Shown: piece after piece, positions 44,045 to 52,560 of the stretch | How positions within the stretch are numbered: the first letter of the stretch is position 1 | How the letters are laid out: each line of letters starts with the position of its first letter | From: Veillonella sp. | Lineage (GTDB): Bacteria > Bacillota > Negativicutes > Veillonellales > Veillonellaceae | Assembly: GCF_018364065.1 (NCBI RefSeq) | Contig: NZ_JAGZMO010000008.1 | Span: 17,119-81,118, forward strand | DNA: 64,000 nt | Direction: 5' to 3' | Program-made: the position numbers and the translations under genes | Notes under the pieces: model-generated | Told to the model about the DNA's origin: nothing | Database searches by the model: none | The model's input: the letters and a program-made list of their open reading frames with translations, nothing else

Positions 44045-44074
44045 TTTCGTATGTTTCTAGAAGGAGTGTAATTC

Positions 44075-45193
44075 ATGATTAACGAAGAACGCGTATTGAA
44101 AGAGTTTTTTGAATTTATCCAAATCCCTTGTTCCAGTTTGAACGAACGTGAAATCGCGGACATTTTGATTAAACGCTTAACCGACTTAGGCTTCTCCATC
44201 GAAGAAGATGACGCCGGCAAAAAATTGGGCGGCAATACAGGCAATATCGTAGCCACTCGCAAAGGCAATGTGCCATCAGCTCCAATGATTATGTTAACAG
44301 CTCATATGGACTGCGTAGAACCTTGCGCCAACATCAAACCTCAGATGAAAGACGGTTTAATTACCTCCGACGGCACTACTATTCTTGGCGGCGATGACAA
44401 AGCCGGCGTAGTAGCCATTTTAGAAGCCCTTCGCGTTATTGAAGAAAAACAATTACCTTGCGGCGATTTACAGGTAGTGTTCACTATTTGTGAAGAAAAA
44501 GGCGTGCAAGGTTCCAAAAATATGGACTCGTCCCTCTTAAAAGCAAAACACGGCTTCACTTTCGATACATCCGGATCTCCGGGTCGTATCGTTCGCAAAG
44601 CACCGGGCCAAAACAAGTTAAAATTAGTTGTTACCGGTAAGGCTGCTCATGCGGGCAATGCTCCTGAAAAAGGGATTAACTCCATTATTGCGGCAGGCAA
44701 GATTTTAGCTAAATTCCCTCAAGGCCGTGTAGATGACGAAACAACTTGTAACATCGGCACCATTACCGGCGGCAGTGCTACTAACGTTGTAGCTGAAACT
44801 ACCACCGTTATGTTGGAAACACGCAGCCGTGTAAAGAGCAAATTGGAAGCCTTAACTAACGAAGTGGTTCGAATTTTCGAAGAAGGCGGTAAAGAAACAG
44901 GTACGGAAGTGGAAGTTACTGTTATGCCGGCTTACGATCCATTCGATTTACCGGAAGATTGCGAAACAATCCAAATCGCCAGCAAAGCGGCGGCAGCTCT
45001 CAACTTCCCTGTATCCGTTGTTGAATCCGGCGGCGGCAGTGATGCGAGCTTCTTCAACGCTTACGGCGTTCCAACTACCGTATTGGGCGTAGGCATGACC
45101 AACGTTCACACAAAAAATGAATGCATTTTAGAAAAAGACCTGTACGACTCCGCTCGTCTCGCTTTACAAATCATTCAAGAAGTAGCTAAATAA
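44075..45193 (+). CDS. M20 family peptidase, PepT/YqjE-like
   Basis: A 372-residue di-zinc peptidase. Metal ligands are visible in LTAHMDCV (His), GGDDKAGV (bridging Asp), CEEKGVQG (catalytic Glu pair), FDTSG (Asp) and the late VHTKNE (His). The inserted lid/dimer domain is about residues 180-290. The family cleaves small peptides from the N-terminus (tripeptidase-like); exact substrate unknown. AGAAGGAG precedes the ATG. It is followed by its own terminator. Confidence 0.92.
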   Translation: MINEERVLKEFFEFIQIPCSSLNEREIADILIKRLTDLGFSIEEDDAGKKLGGNTGNIVATRKGNVPSAPMIMLTAHMDCVEPCANIKPQMKDGLITSDGTTILGGDDKAGVVAILEALRVIEEKQLPCGDLQVVFTICEEKGVQGSKNMDSSLLKAKHGFTFDTSGSPGRIVRKAPGQNKLKLVVTGKAAHAGNAPEKGINSIIAAGKILAKFPQGRVDDETTCNIGTITGGSATNVVAETTTVMLETRSRVKSKLEALTNEVVRIFEEGGKETGTEVEVTVMPAYDPFDLPEDCETIQIASKAAAALNFPVSVVESGGGSDASFFNAYGVPTTVLGVGMTNVHTKNECILEKDLYDSARLALQIIQEVAK

Positions 45194-45201
45194 TAAGACG
45201 T

Positions 45202-45236
45202 CCCCCTACAGTAACATGGCTGTAGGGGGATTTTTT
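45202..45236 (+). terminator. Terminator of the M20 peptidase gene
   Basis: CCCCCTACAG / CTGTAGGGGG arms, eight-base loop, then ATTTTTT. Confidence 0.92.
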
Positions 45237-45264
45237 GCATCACCTAAAAAGTGTTCTTCCTGAT

Positions 45265-45293
45265 TAGACAGAACGAATAAGTCGTGTTACAAT
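45265..45293 (+). promoter_or_regulatory. Promoter of the MATE leader transcript
   Basis: TAGACA, 17-base spacer, TACAAT, downstream of the peptidase terminator. Predicted start near 45300 gives a leader of about 245 bases. Confidence 0.7.
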
Positions 45294-45417
45294 ATATGGC
45301 GTAATAAAAAGTACCTGAAAATTCAGAAATTTAGATATGATACGAAATACAAGAAGAAGTTCATGAAGCTTGATTTATAACTTGTTATGCGTACCAAACA
45401 GTAAATAATGTAATTGC

Positions 45418-45500
45418 CTGTTTTTGTCGCCGGATAAAAACAGAGTGCATCAAAGAATCTATCGTAGGCCATAGAAGATAGATGATTTGGCGCTTTTTTT
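45418..45500 (+). promoter_or_regulatory. Attenuator-like structured leader upstream of the MATE gene
   Basis: A hairpin CTGTTTTT / AAAAACAG (45418-45443) is followed by a long stem: GCATCAAA-GA-ATCTATC pairs with GATAGAT-GA-TTTGGCGC across symmetric tandem GA mismatches, then seven T (45494-45500). The second is a convincing intrinsic terminator 46 bases before the start codon, in a leader with its own promoter. The loop of the first hairpin contains CGCC, complementary to GGCG of the terminator. No known riboswitch class was matched. Confidence 0.6.
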
Positions 45501-45546
45501 AGTTTTACTTTAGTGTTAATAAATAAGAAAAGGAGTCATTGCATTT

Positions 45547-46920
45547 ATGGAACACAGTTTAACCTTACAACAAAAGATTATAGCCTTCATAAAGTTAACC
45601 ATCCCGGTTATTTTGACGCAATTTGCTTTGACCGGCGGCTCCTTTATCTCCATTGTGCTCACAGGTCAATATAGCACCGTCGACTTGGCGGGCATTTCCG
45701 TAGGTTACAATCTTTGGACCGCCTGCTTCTACGGTATTTCCGGCGTGCTGCTCGGTATTCTGCCAATCCTCGCTCAACTGCGTGGAGCCAATAAAATCGA
45801 GCGCATTCCAACTACCATCAGTCACGGTTTCTACGTAGCCACCATCTTAGGCCTGGTCATGATTCTTGCCGGTGTATTCGGTCTAAAACCGGCACTGAAC
45901 TATTTAAACTTGGCTCCTGACGCCTATGAAATCTGCCTCGCCTATATGAGCGCCATCGGCGTCGGTATTTTACCGCTCATCTGGACCTGTACCTTGCGTA
46001 ACACGGTAGACAGCCACGGTTATACACGCTACTCCATGGCCATCATGCTCTGCGGTATCGCCTTGCATATTCTCCTGGATTTCGGACTTATTCTCGGCTA
46101 TTTCGGACTTCCTGCATTGGGCGGTCTGGGCGCCGGTATCGCCACGGCCATTGCATACTGGTTCAACTTCCTCGCCTTCATGGCCCTTCTCGCCTGGGGC
46201 AAACCGTTCCGTCCATACAATCTCTTTAAACAGTGGATTCCACCTCAATTCATCTACATTAAGGAACAATTTACCATCGGCATTCCAATCGGTCTTGCCA
46301 TCTTCTGTGAAAGCAGTATTTTCAGCGTCGCCGGTCTTGTGATGACCCAATACGGTACGGAAATCATTGCAGCCCATCAGGCGGCCGTAAGTTTCGCCAG
46401 CCTCTTCTACGGATTCCCGCTCAGTATCAGTACAGCCGCCACTATCGCTGTGGGCTACGAAGTGGGCGCCCAGAAATTCGGCGAAGCGAAAACCTACTCT
46501 TATATTGCCAGAGGCATTGCTATTGTAGTGGCTATCATCATCAGTTCCTACACATTTACCCATTTGGATCAAATTGCCAACCTGTACACCAATGATCCGA
46601 ACATGGTCAGCCTCATCGGCACCTTCTTGGCCTACGCCGTGTTCTTCACCATTATCGATGCATTCGGCACACCACTGCAAGGTGTTCTTCGCGGATACAA
46701 GGATGTGAAGATTATCTCCACCATCGCCATCGCCTGTTACTGGGGCGCCAGCGTGCCTATAGCGGCCTTCTTCATGTACGCATTGGATTGGGGCCCTTAC
46801 GGCGTGTGGATGGGCCTTCTGGGCGGCGTTTTCGTAGCCGTATTAGGTTATATCTGGCGGACCTGGTACATTCAGACCAAGAAATTCAACGATGCCTTAC
46901 TAAGTCGTGCCGGTGTTTAG
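45547..46920 (+). CDS. MATE family efflux transporter
   Basis: A 457-residue protein with twelve hydrophobic segments in two homologous halves; TQFALTGGSFISIVLTGQYS in helix 1 and ISTAATIAVGYEVGAQKFGEA in helix 8 are the usual NorM-type repeats. MATE proteins export cationic drugs or metabolites by Na+ or H+ antiport. The substrate is unknown. ATG is preceded by AAAGGAG about eleven bases upstream, a slightly long spacing. It is preceded by an attenuator-like leader and followed by a bidirectional terminator, so it is a single-gene unit. Confidence 0.92.
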   Translation: MEHSLTLQQKIIAFIKLTIPVILTQFALTGGSFISIVLTGQYSTVDLAGISVGYNLWTACFYGISGVLLGILPILAQLRGANKIERIPTTISHGFYVATILGLVMILAGVFGLKPALNYLNLAPDAYEICLAYMSAIGVGILPLIWTCTLRNTVDSHGYTRYSMAIMLCGIALHILLDFGLILGYFGLPALGGLGAGIATAIAYWFNFLAFMALLAWGKPFRPYNLFKQWIPPQFIYIKEQFTIGIPIGLAIFCESSIFSVAGLVMTQYGTEIIAAHQAAVSFASLFYGFPLSISTAATIAVGYEVGAQKFGEAKTYSYIARGIAIVVAIIISSYTFTHLDQIANLYTNDPNMVSLIGTFLAYAVFFTIIDAFGTPLQGVLRGYKDVKIISTIAIACYWGASVPIAAFFMYALDWGPYGVWMGLLGGVFVAVLGYIWRTWYIQTKKFNDALLSRAGV

Positions 46921-47002
46921 TACGCTGTAGCACATAAACTATACAACGCACATCTAAAATATAGCTTTACTAAAAGCACGGAATGCTAATTCCCCATAAA
47001 AT

Positions 47003-47070
47003 AAAGCACTATAGAAATCCTAAACCACCTGCTCGCAGCAGTAGTAACAACGGATTATCTATAGTGCTTT
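47003..47070. terminator. Long-loop bidirectional terminator after the MATE gene
   Basis: AAAGCACTATAGA-AATCC pairs with GGATT-A-TCTATAGTGCTTT around a 31-base loop that itself contains CTGC / GCAG; T-rich on both sides. It serves MATE and the converging DASS gene. Beyond it, 47125-47190 holds two drifting copies of TATGATACTAAA. Confidence 0.75.
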
Positions 47071-47207
47071 TTCATTTGATTACACCATTTAGTTTGTAAA
47101 GGGATTCTCTTAAATCACTTATTGAATATCAAACGTATGATACTAAATTTATAATACTGAAACTATGATACTAAACCTATAATCTTAAGCCTTATTTGCA
47201 AGGTTTT

Positions 47208-48704
47208 TTATACTAAACCGAGCCAATGCCAATAAGTGGCCGCGTAAATCAGTAACATTACGTAGCCGATAATGGTAATTGGAATACCGGTTTTCATAAA
47301 TGTCTTAACTTCAAAGGTGCCCGTACTGAAGGCCACCATCCCTTGCGGTGAGTTAACCGGCAAGATAAAGCCGAAGCAGATGGAGAATTGGGCAATCATA
47401 GTTAAGCCTACAGGGTTTACGCCCGGAATATTAACAGCCGTTACAATGGAGATTACGATTGGAATCATGGCCGATGCCAAGGCTGTGGCTGACGCGAAGC
47501 CCAAGTGAATGGCGATAAGGAATAACGTAATCGTACCGATAAGGGCGAATACGGACAAGGATTCCAATGTAAACATATGAATGAATGCATTGGCTAACCA
47601 AGTAGCCGCTTTTGTTTTCAATAAAGCGGTACCCAAACTGATACCGGCACCGAACATTACGATGGAACCCCAGTCAATACGGCTTTGTGCGTATTTCCAA
47701 TCGATAATCCCGATACCCGGCATTAAGAAAATGGCAATGGCTACGATAGTCGTTGTGGATGTATCGTATTTGTGTAAATAGTTGCCGGTTGCCCAGAAGC
47801 CCAATAAGATAATGGAATAGGCAAGTAATTTCTTTTCATTGAAGCTCATAGGTCCCAATTCTGCCAAATGTTTCTGCAATTGAGCCTGTGAACCGGCCAA
47901 GTCCAATTGATCCGGTTTTAAAATCTTCATGGACAAGAAGTAGTAAATAACGATCATTACCAAGGAGTACGGACCGGCGGCGATGAGCCAGTCAATCCAG
48001 GATACGGTGGTATTTAATTGTTGTGTAATAAAACCTACCGCAACCAAGTTTTGAGCCGCTGCTGTCTGTACCATAATATTCCAAAGCGTATCGCCCTGGG
48101 TGGCACCAACAACTAATAAGGCGGCCAACTTACTCGTACGATTAATACCCAAGCTGTCCAAAATACCTAAAATGATAGGTACCAAGCACGCTAAACGGGC
48201 GGTTGCACTCGGAACGAAGAAGGCTAAAATGAATCCGGTAAAGAGAACCCCCATATAAATATGGCTTGTCTTCGTGCCGATTCGGGACAATACATTGAGC
48301 GCTATGCGTCGATCAAGTCCGGTCTTAGTCATGGCCACCGAAAAAAACATAGCGGCCGCAACCAGCGCCCAGGCCGGTGTGGAATACCCGGAAATAGCAA
48401 TGCGCAAGGCCGCTCCTGTTCCCAGAAGTTTAGCCGGCGCATCAATATTTGGTGCCGTCCCCAGGAGAACAGCTGTCAACGCTGTCAACAACGTGGCACT
48501 TACCGGATAAGACACAGCACTGGTAATCCATAGTACAATGGCGAAGAAGAGAATTGCGATCATGCGATGACCTGCTGTAGATAAGTCAGCAGGAGTCGGC
48601 AAACATAAAATAGCAATTAAAACTAAGAAACTAATAATAAGGCTAATGTTTTTAGTGTTCGATTGTTTAGCCGGCGCCGTAGGAGGTGCAGCTTCTTTTG
48701 ACAT
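47208..48704 (-). CDS. DASS (SLC13) family anion/dicarboxylate transporter
   Basis: A 498-residue protein with about eleven to twelve membrane helices. The two family SNT-like regions appear as FVPSATARLACLVP (near 160) and LPVNSPQGMVAFSTGTF near the C-terminus; the latter Pro-Gln-Gly-Met motif is typical of CitT/TtdT-like members. Likely substrates are malate, succinate, tartrate or citrate, either by Na+ symport or exchange, which suits a dicarboxylate-fermenting anaerobe. Start is ambiguous: Met at 48704 follows GGTGAG, with another Met three codons earlier. Confidence 0.9.
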   Translation of the reverse strand: MSKEAAPPTAPAKQSNTKNISLIISFLVLIAILCLPTPADLSTAGHRMIAILFFAIVLWITSAVSYPVSATLLTALTAVLLGTAPNIDAPAKLLGTGAALRIAISGYSTPAWALVAAAMFFSVAMTKTGLDRRIALNVLSRIGTKTSHIYMGVLFTGFILAFFVPSATARLACLVPIILGILDSLGINRTSKLAALLVVGATQGDTLWNIMVQTAAAQNLVAVGFITQQLNTTVSWIDWLIAAGPYSLVMIVIYYFLSMKILKPDQLDLAGSQAQLQKHLAELGPMSFNEKKLLAYSIILLGFWATGNYLHKYDTSTTTIVAIAIFLMPGIGIIDWKYAQSRIDWGSIVMFGAGISLGTALLKTKAATWLANAFIHMFTLESLSVFALIGTITLFLIAIHLGFASATALASAMIPIVISIVTAVNIPGVNPVGLTMIAQFSICFGFILPVNSPQGMVAFSTGTFEVKTFMKTGIPITIIGYVMLLIYAATYWHWLGLV

Positions 48705-49149
48705 ACTCACCATCTCGCTTTCAATTAGACAAGGTACATAACCTAAACCTAACAGACTCCCTTTACATTTAACACCTATCCTATATTCATACCAACAACA
48801 TATTGTGTTGCACATAGTGATGTACCATAGTCTAAGTAGCTATCTTAGCAAGCTATAATCACTATCTTCGCCCTGTGCCCTCTCATTGTAGTGATATAAA
48901 TATGTATACTTATAACTATTCGACGCCTCCTTCTAAAACACCTTTGTATACTCCAGATTTATAATTAAAATTATTTCATATACTTATCAACAAGTAAACG
49001 CCTTTGTTTCCCTATATTTCCCTTGTATTTATCGAAAAAAATCTTCTATTCTCTAAAAAAGTCTCTTATTTCTATCAACTATATCTCCACTTTTTAAGCC
49101 ATTTACAATATAAAAAATACAACATGTACCGCTACAAGATAAGATGCTC
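48705..49149. other. Non-coding AT-rich spacer upstream of the DASS gene
   Basis: No gene is supported. On the minus strand an ATAGTGAT / ATCACTAT pair (near 48816-48875) encloses an AGCT-rich stem, suggesting a structured leader of the DASS transcript. An isolated AAGGAGG near 48930 has no start codon after it. Confidence 0.45.
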
Positions 49150-49237
49150 TGAGACTGCAAGAAAAAGTACTCTAAAACTGCAAAAAACACTCTGAGGCTA
49201 CAAAAAAGACCCACTAAAACTACAAAAAAAGACCCAC
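49150..49237. repeat. Four degenerate 20-23 bp repeats downstream of cydB, each with a T-run
   Basis: Units at 49150-49172, 49173-49192, 49193-49214 and 49215-49237. On the minus strand each reads like GTGGGTCTTTTTTTGTAG followed by TTTTA or CCTCA, so the T-tract of the cyd terminator is repeated four times. Confidence 0.75.
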
Positions 49238-49303
49238 AGTTATGAGTCACTTCCCTGCCGGACACGAAGCCCGGCAAGAAAATCACATCACTATCTGTGA
49301 GTC
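49231..49303 (-). terminator. Terminator of the rrf2-cydAB operon
   Basis: GACCCACAG / CTGTGAGTC outer arms with an inner GCCGG / CCGGC stem (49257-49275), followed on the minus strand by TTTTTTT. Confidence 0.85.
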
Positions 49304-49375
49304 TTTTAATTTAATTATTTAGTTGATCCACATCGTTCTGTTAATTCACAGTACGCCATTGACCTACATTACCAA

Positions 49376-50395
49376 TTAGTAGTGTAAATCATCAACACCG
49401 ATACGATGACGGAATGTCCAGTATGTCCAAGCTTGGTAAGCAAGAACGATTGGAACGAAGATTAATGCTACGATAGTCATCAATGTCAATGTGTATTGAG
49501 AAGATGAAGCATTAGTAATCGTCAAGCTGTATGCAGGGTTTAAGCTGGATACCATGATGCGTGGGAATAAGCCGGCGAAGTAAGCAGCAGTGATGGAGAT
49601 AATAGTCAACACGCTGAATGTGAAGCCCCAGCCTACGCGACGCGCACGAGTGCAAACCCAGGAAACGATGAAGAGAACAATGGCTGCTGCGTAGCAGATT
49701 GTAGCCAATGTGCTGTTGAATAAGTCAGTGTATACATAAGTAGCACCAACTAATACTAAAGCACCTACGGCAGTGATTACGCCTTCAACGAGTGCAAGTG
49801 CACGAGCGCGTTCGGAAATATCACCCAATGTTTTGAGGGATGTATATAAAGCGCCATGGTAAACGAATACCAAGATGAAAGCTACACCGCAAAGAATTGT
49901 GTAAGGGCTTAATAAATCGAAGAAGCCGCCTACAAAGTTCATGCTGCCGTCGATTGGAGTACCTTGAATCAAGTTACCTACGGTTACGCCCCAAAGAAGA
50001 GCCGGAATCAAGGAACCGAAGAAGATACAATAGTCAAATGTTTTACGCCATGCCAAGGATTTATCCTTACTGCGGAATTCGAAAGCAACGCCGCGGGCAA
50101 TTAAGGCTGCCAACATTAAGAACAATGCTAAGTAGAAACCACTGAACAAAGTTGCATAAACATGTGGGAAGGAAGCGAATGTTGCACCACCTGCGGTGAT
50201 CATCCAAACCTGGTTACCATCCCAAACAGGACCTACCGTGTTAATCATTTGACGGCGTTCCACATCAGTTTTACCAAGGAAAGGTAAAAGAATACCTACG
50301 CCATAGTCAAAACCTTCTAATACGAAGAAGCCGGAGAATAAAACACATACGAGAATAAACCATACAACATCTAAGTTATTCATAATTATTTCCAT
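49376..50395 (-). CDS. cydB: Cytochrome bd quinol oxidase subunit II
   Basis: CydB pairs with CydA to reduce O2 to water with quinol electrons; in an anaerobe this mainly scavenges oxygen. The 339-residue protein has nine hydrophobic helices, the GFDYGVGILLPFLG segment near 28-41 and PVWDGNQVWMITAGGATFA near 56-74, both standard. ATG overlaps the last ten bases of cydA, with GAGGAGG seven bases upstream, so translation is coupled. A terminator with repeated T-tracts follows. Confidence 0.96.
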   Translation of the reverse strand: MEIIMNNLDVVWFILVCVLFSGFFVLEGFDYGVGILLPFLGKTDVERRQMINTVGPVWDGNQVWMITAGGATFASFPHVYATLFSGFYLALFLMLAALIARGVAFEFRSKDKSLAWRKTFDYCIFFGSLIPALLWGVTVGNLIQGTPIDGSMNFVGGFFDLLSPYTILCGVAFILVFVYHGALYTSLKTLGDISERARALALVEGVITAVGALVLVGATYVYTDLFNSTLATICYAAAIVLFIVSWVCTRARRVGWGFTFSVLTIISITAAYFAGLFPRIMVSSLNPAYSLTITNASSSQYTLTLMTIVALIFVPIVLAYQAWTYWTFRHRIGVDDLHY

Positions 50396-51765
50396 AATGC
50401 TGCCTCCTCTCTTACATCATGAGACGGATTGCCTTCTGGACCTTTTTTAATGTGTTTTACGGCTAAGTAAAGAGCGGCAATAGCAGCTAATACATATACA
50501 GCTGTGAAACCGATAATTGTAGTTAAGATTTCACTTGCTGTAACTGTCGGAGATACACCGGCAGCTGTTTTTTGTAAACCGTAAACAAGCCATGGTTGAC
50601 GGCCCATTTCAGCCACATACCAACCGCTTGCGTTTGCAATGTAAGCAAATGGCAACATCCAGAACAACAATTTTAACATGCCGCGGGATGTTTCAAGTTT
50701 GCCGCTGCGATGCATTGCGAAAGAAACAATAGCTACTAAGAGCATTAACGCGCCGGAGAATACCATGGCACGGAATGTCCAGTACATAGAAGTTACATGA
50801 GGTACATAGTCCCCAGGACCATATTTAGCTTCGTCAGCTTTCTGAAGATCTTTCATACCTTGTACAGTACCGTTGAAATCATCAGTTGCTACAAAGCTCA
50901 ACACTTTAGGAAGTTCGATAAAGCTGTTTGTTGTTTGATTTTTTTCATCAATTGTGGCAAACATACTGAAGGATGCACCTTGAGTTGTATCCCAAAGACC
51001 TTCAACAGACGCAATTTTCATTGGCTGTACTTTTGTTACATATTGGCCATGTAAGTGACCGACACCGGATACTAAAATGCCACCGATAATAGTAAATACT
51101 AAGCCCCATTGCATAGAGCGTTTATAAAAGTCCAAAGCATTATTACGTAAAATGTGCCAAGCACTGATGGACGCGATGATAACACCGGCAGTCATTAAGC
51201 CGTCAGTGAAAATGTGTCCAAATTGGCCAGGTACGTAGCCGTTAGATAAAATGGCGCCGAAGCTTTCCATTTCCGCACGGCCGTTGCGGATAACGAAGCC
51301 TACCGGATTTTGCATGAAGGAGCTTGCTACCAAGATCCAGAATGCGGATAAGTTAGTACCGATAGCTACGAGCACTGCTACTGTAGCATGTGCTTTTGCG
51401 GAAAGGCGATCCCAACCGAAGATCCAAGCACCCATGAATGTGGATTCAAGGAAGAATGCGGTTAAGGCTTCCAAAGCAAGTGGTGCACCGAAGATATCAC
51501 CCATAAAGCGGGAATATTCAGACCAGTTCATACCGAAGTGGAACTCCTGAACAATACCGGTTACAACACCCATGGCAAAATTGATTAAAAATAATTTCCC
51601 CCAGAATTTTGCCATTTTTTTGTACGTTTCGTTTTTAGTAGACACGTATGCGATTTCCATACATGCTACGGCAACTGTCATCCCCAACGTCACAGGAACG
51701 AACAGCCAATGATAGATCGATGTCAACGCAAATTGCAATCGAGCTAACATAATTGCATCCATCAT
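50386..51765 (-). CDS. cydA: Cytochrome bd quinol oxidase subunit I
   Basis: CydA holds hemes b558, b595 and d and the quinol site. The 459-residue protein has RLQFALTSIYHWLFVP (the His ligand of the high-spin heme near 19), GFVIRNGRAEMESF, VSGVGHLHGQY and GRQPWLVYGLQKT near the C-terminus, the quinol loop anchor. It lacks the long Q-loop insertion of the E. coli enzyme, so it is the short-loop type usual in Firmicutes. GGAGGTATTACT precedes the tandem ATGs. It starts 18 bases after the Rrf2 regulator. Confidence 0.96.
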   Translation of the reverse strand: MMDAIMLARLQFALTSIYHWLFVPVTLGMTVAVACMEIAYVSTKNETYKKMAKFWGKLFLINFAMGVVTGIVQEFHFGMNWSEYSRFMGDIFGAPLALEALTAFFLESTFMGAWIFGWDRLSAKAHATVAVLVAIGTNLSAFWILVASSFMQNPVGFVIRNGRAEMESFGAILSNGYVPGQFGHIFTDGLMTAGVIIASISAWHILRNNALDFYKRSMQWGLVFTIIGGILVSGVGHLHGQYVTKVQPMKIASVEGLWDTTQGASFSMFATIDEKNQTTNSFIELPKVLSFVATDDFNGTVQGMKDLQKADEAKYGPGDYVPHVTSMYWTFRAMVFSGALMLLVAIVSFAMHRSGKLETSRGMLKLLFWMLPFAYIANASGWYVAEMGRQPWLVYGLQKTAAGVSPTVTASEILTTIIGFTAVYVLAAIAALYLAVKHIKKGPEGNPSHDVREEAALWK

Positions 51766-51783
51766 AGTAATACCTCCTCACTT

Positions 51784-52248
51784 TTAACAATCGCGCGCTT
51801 GCGCCTTCGATGGACATCCTCGATTAAGATGAATCTCACGTTCACGTTTAGCCAAGGTTTCAAACTCTACTGCCTTCAGTTCAGTAATCAGATTTCTCTG
51901 GATACGTCCAAAGCTTTCCTGCACTGAACAATTGCCATGACATCCACGGGAACAGGTCTCATTGTCGTATAAGCAGCGCTGCAAATAAGTAGCGCCTTCC
52001 ACGGCCTCGATAACATCGAAAAGTGTAACATCCTTCGGTTTCTTTGCCAAAGCGAATCCGCCGTCAACGCCGCGGAATGATTGCATTATGCCGCTGGCGA
52101 TTAAAGGACGCATAATCTTCAACAAGAAACGGTCAGGAATTTTTTGAGCTTTCGCAAGTTCACTTCCTGTTATTTTTGTTCCGTTAGGCAATAGTGCCAT
52201 ATGTAAAACCATGCGAAATGCATAGTCCGTGGCCGTATTCAGTTTCAT
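51784..52248 (-). CDS. Rrf2 family transcriptional regulator
   Basis: A 154-residue winged-helix regulator. The N-terminal MKLNTATDYAFRMVLHMALL and the recognition region IPDRFLLKIMRPLIASGIM, FRGVDGGFALAK are family signatures. Four Cys in CLYDNETCSRGCHGNC (near 91-106) match the place where IscR and NsrR hold an Fe-S cluster, so it may sense oxygen, NO or redox state. It is the first gene before cydAB and a TCGAAA-TG-TTTCGA palindrome lies in its leader, so autoregulation with cydAB is likely. The C-terminus has extra Cys (RGCPSKAQARDC). Confidence 0.92.
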   Translation of the reverse strand: MKLNTATDYAFRMVLHMALLPNGTKITGSELAKAQKIPDRFLLKIMRPLIASGIMQSFRGVDGGFALAKKPKDVTLFDVIEAVEGATYLQRCLYDNETCSRGCHGNCSVQESFGRIQRNLITELKAVEFETLAKREREIHLNRGCPSKAQARDC

Positions 52249-52295
52249 AGTGTTTTCTCCCTACCTAATCACTTCATGTGCAAACTAGAACTATT

Positions 52296-52309
52296 TCGAA
52301 ATGTTTCGA
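52296..52309. promoter_or_regulatory. Perfect 14 bp palindrome upstream of rrf2-cydAB
   Basis: TCGAAATGTTTCGA is a perfect dyad about 50 bases upstream of the regulator's start codon; candidate operator for the Rrf2 protein. A clear -35/-10 pair was not found, although TATACT (minus strand, near 52341) could be a -10. Confidence 0.5.
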
Positions 52310-52365
52310 TTTGTTACTAATTTTTTTACATAACAAAAATAGTATACTTTATATTTATAAAAAAA

Positions 52366-52381
52366 TGCTCATCCATGAGCA
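52366..52381 (-). terminator. Hairpin with T-run upstream of rrf2
   Basis: TGCTCAT-CC-ATGAGCA, followed on the minus strand by seven T. No gene ends here on that strand; it may stop read-through from pit or act as an attenuator if the rrf2 transcript starts further upstream. Confidence 0.55.
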
Positions 52382-52518
52382 CTTTTCTATTCTCAAATAC
52401 ATTATAGTAAATACTGCAGGTAAATGCAATAACTTAATGAAAATTCAACTGCTTTTAGTACCCTATAACAAAGCCTTATCAAGTTAATTCCTACCGTCAT
52501 TATATGGATAAATATGTA

Positions 52519-52543
52519 ATGCGCTGAAATATATTCAGCGCAT
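52519..52543. terminator. Terminator of the pit operon
   Basis: ATGCGCTGAA / TTCAGCGCAT arms with a five-base loop, 18 bases past the pit stop; TTTTA on the plus side, ACATATT on the other. Confidence 0.65.
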
Positions 52544-52560
52544 TTTATGTCATGTTCCTA

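Noticed and set aside
45970..46680. Long open frame (236 codons) on the minus strand opposite the MATE gene
   Set aside because: It is antisense to a clear transporter, has no ribosome site and a composition expected from the complement of hydrophobic codons.
49150..49237. Array of similar 20-23 bp units that could suggest a CRISPR
   Set aside because: Units are contiguous, without unique spacers, and diverge from each other; no cas gene is present. It is a degenerate tandem repeat at a terminator.
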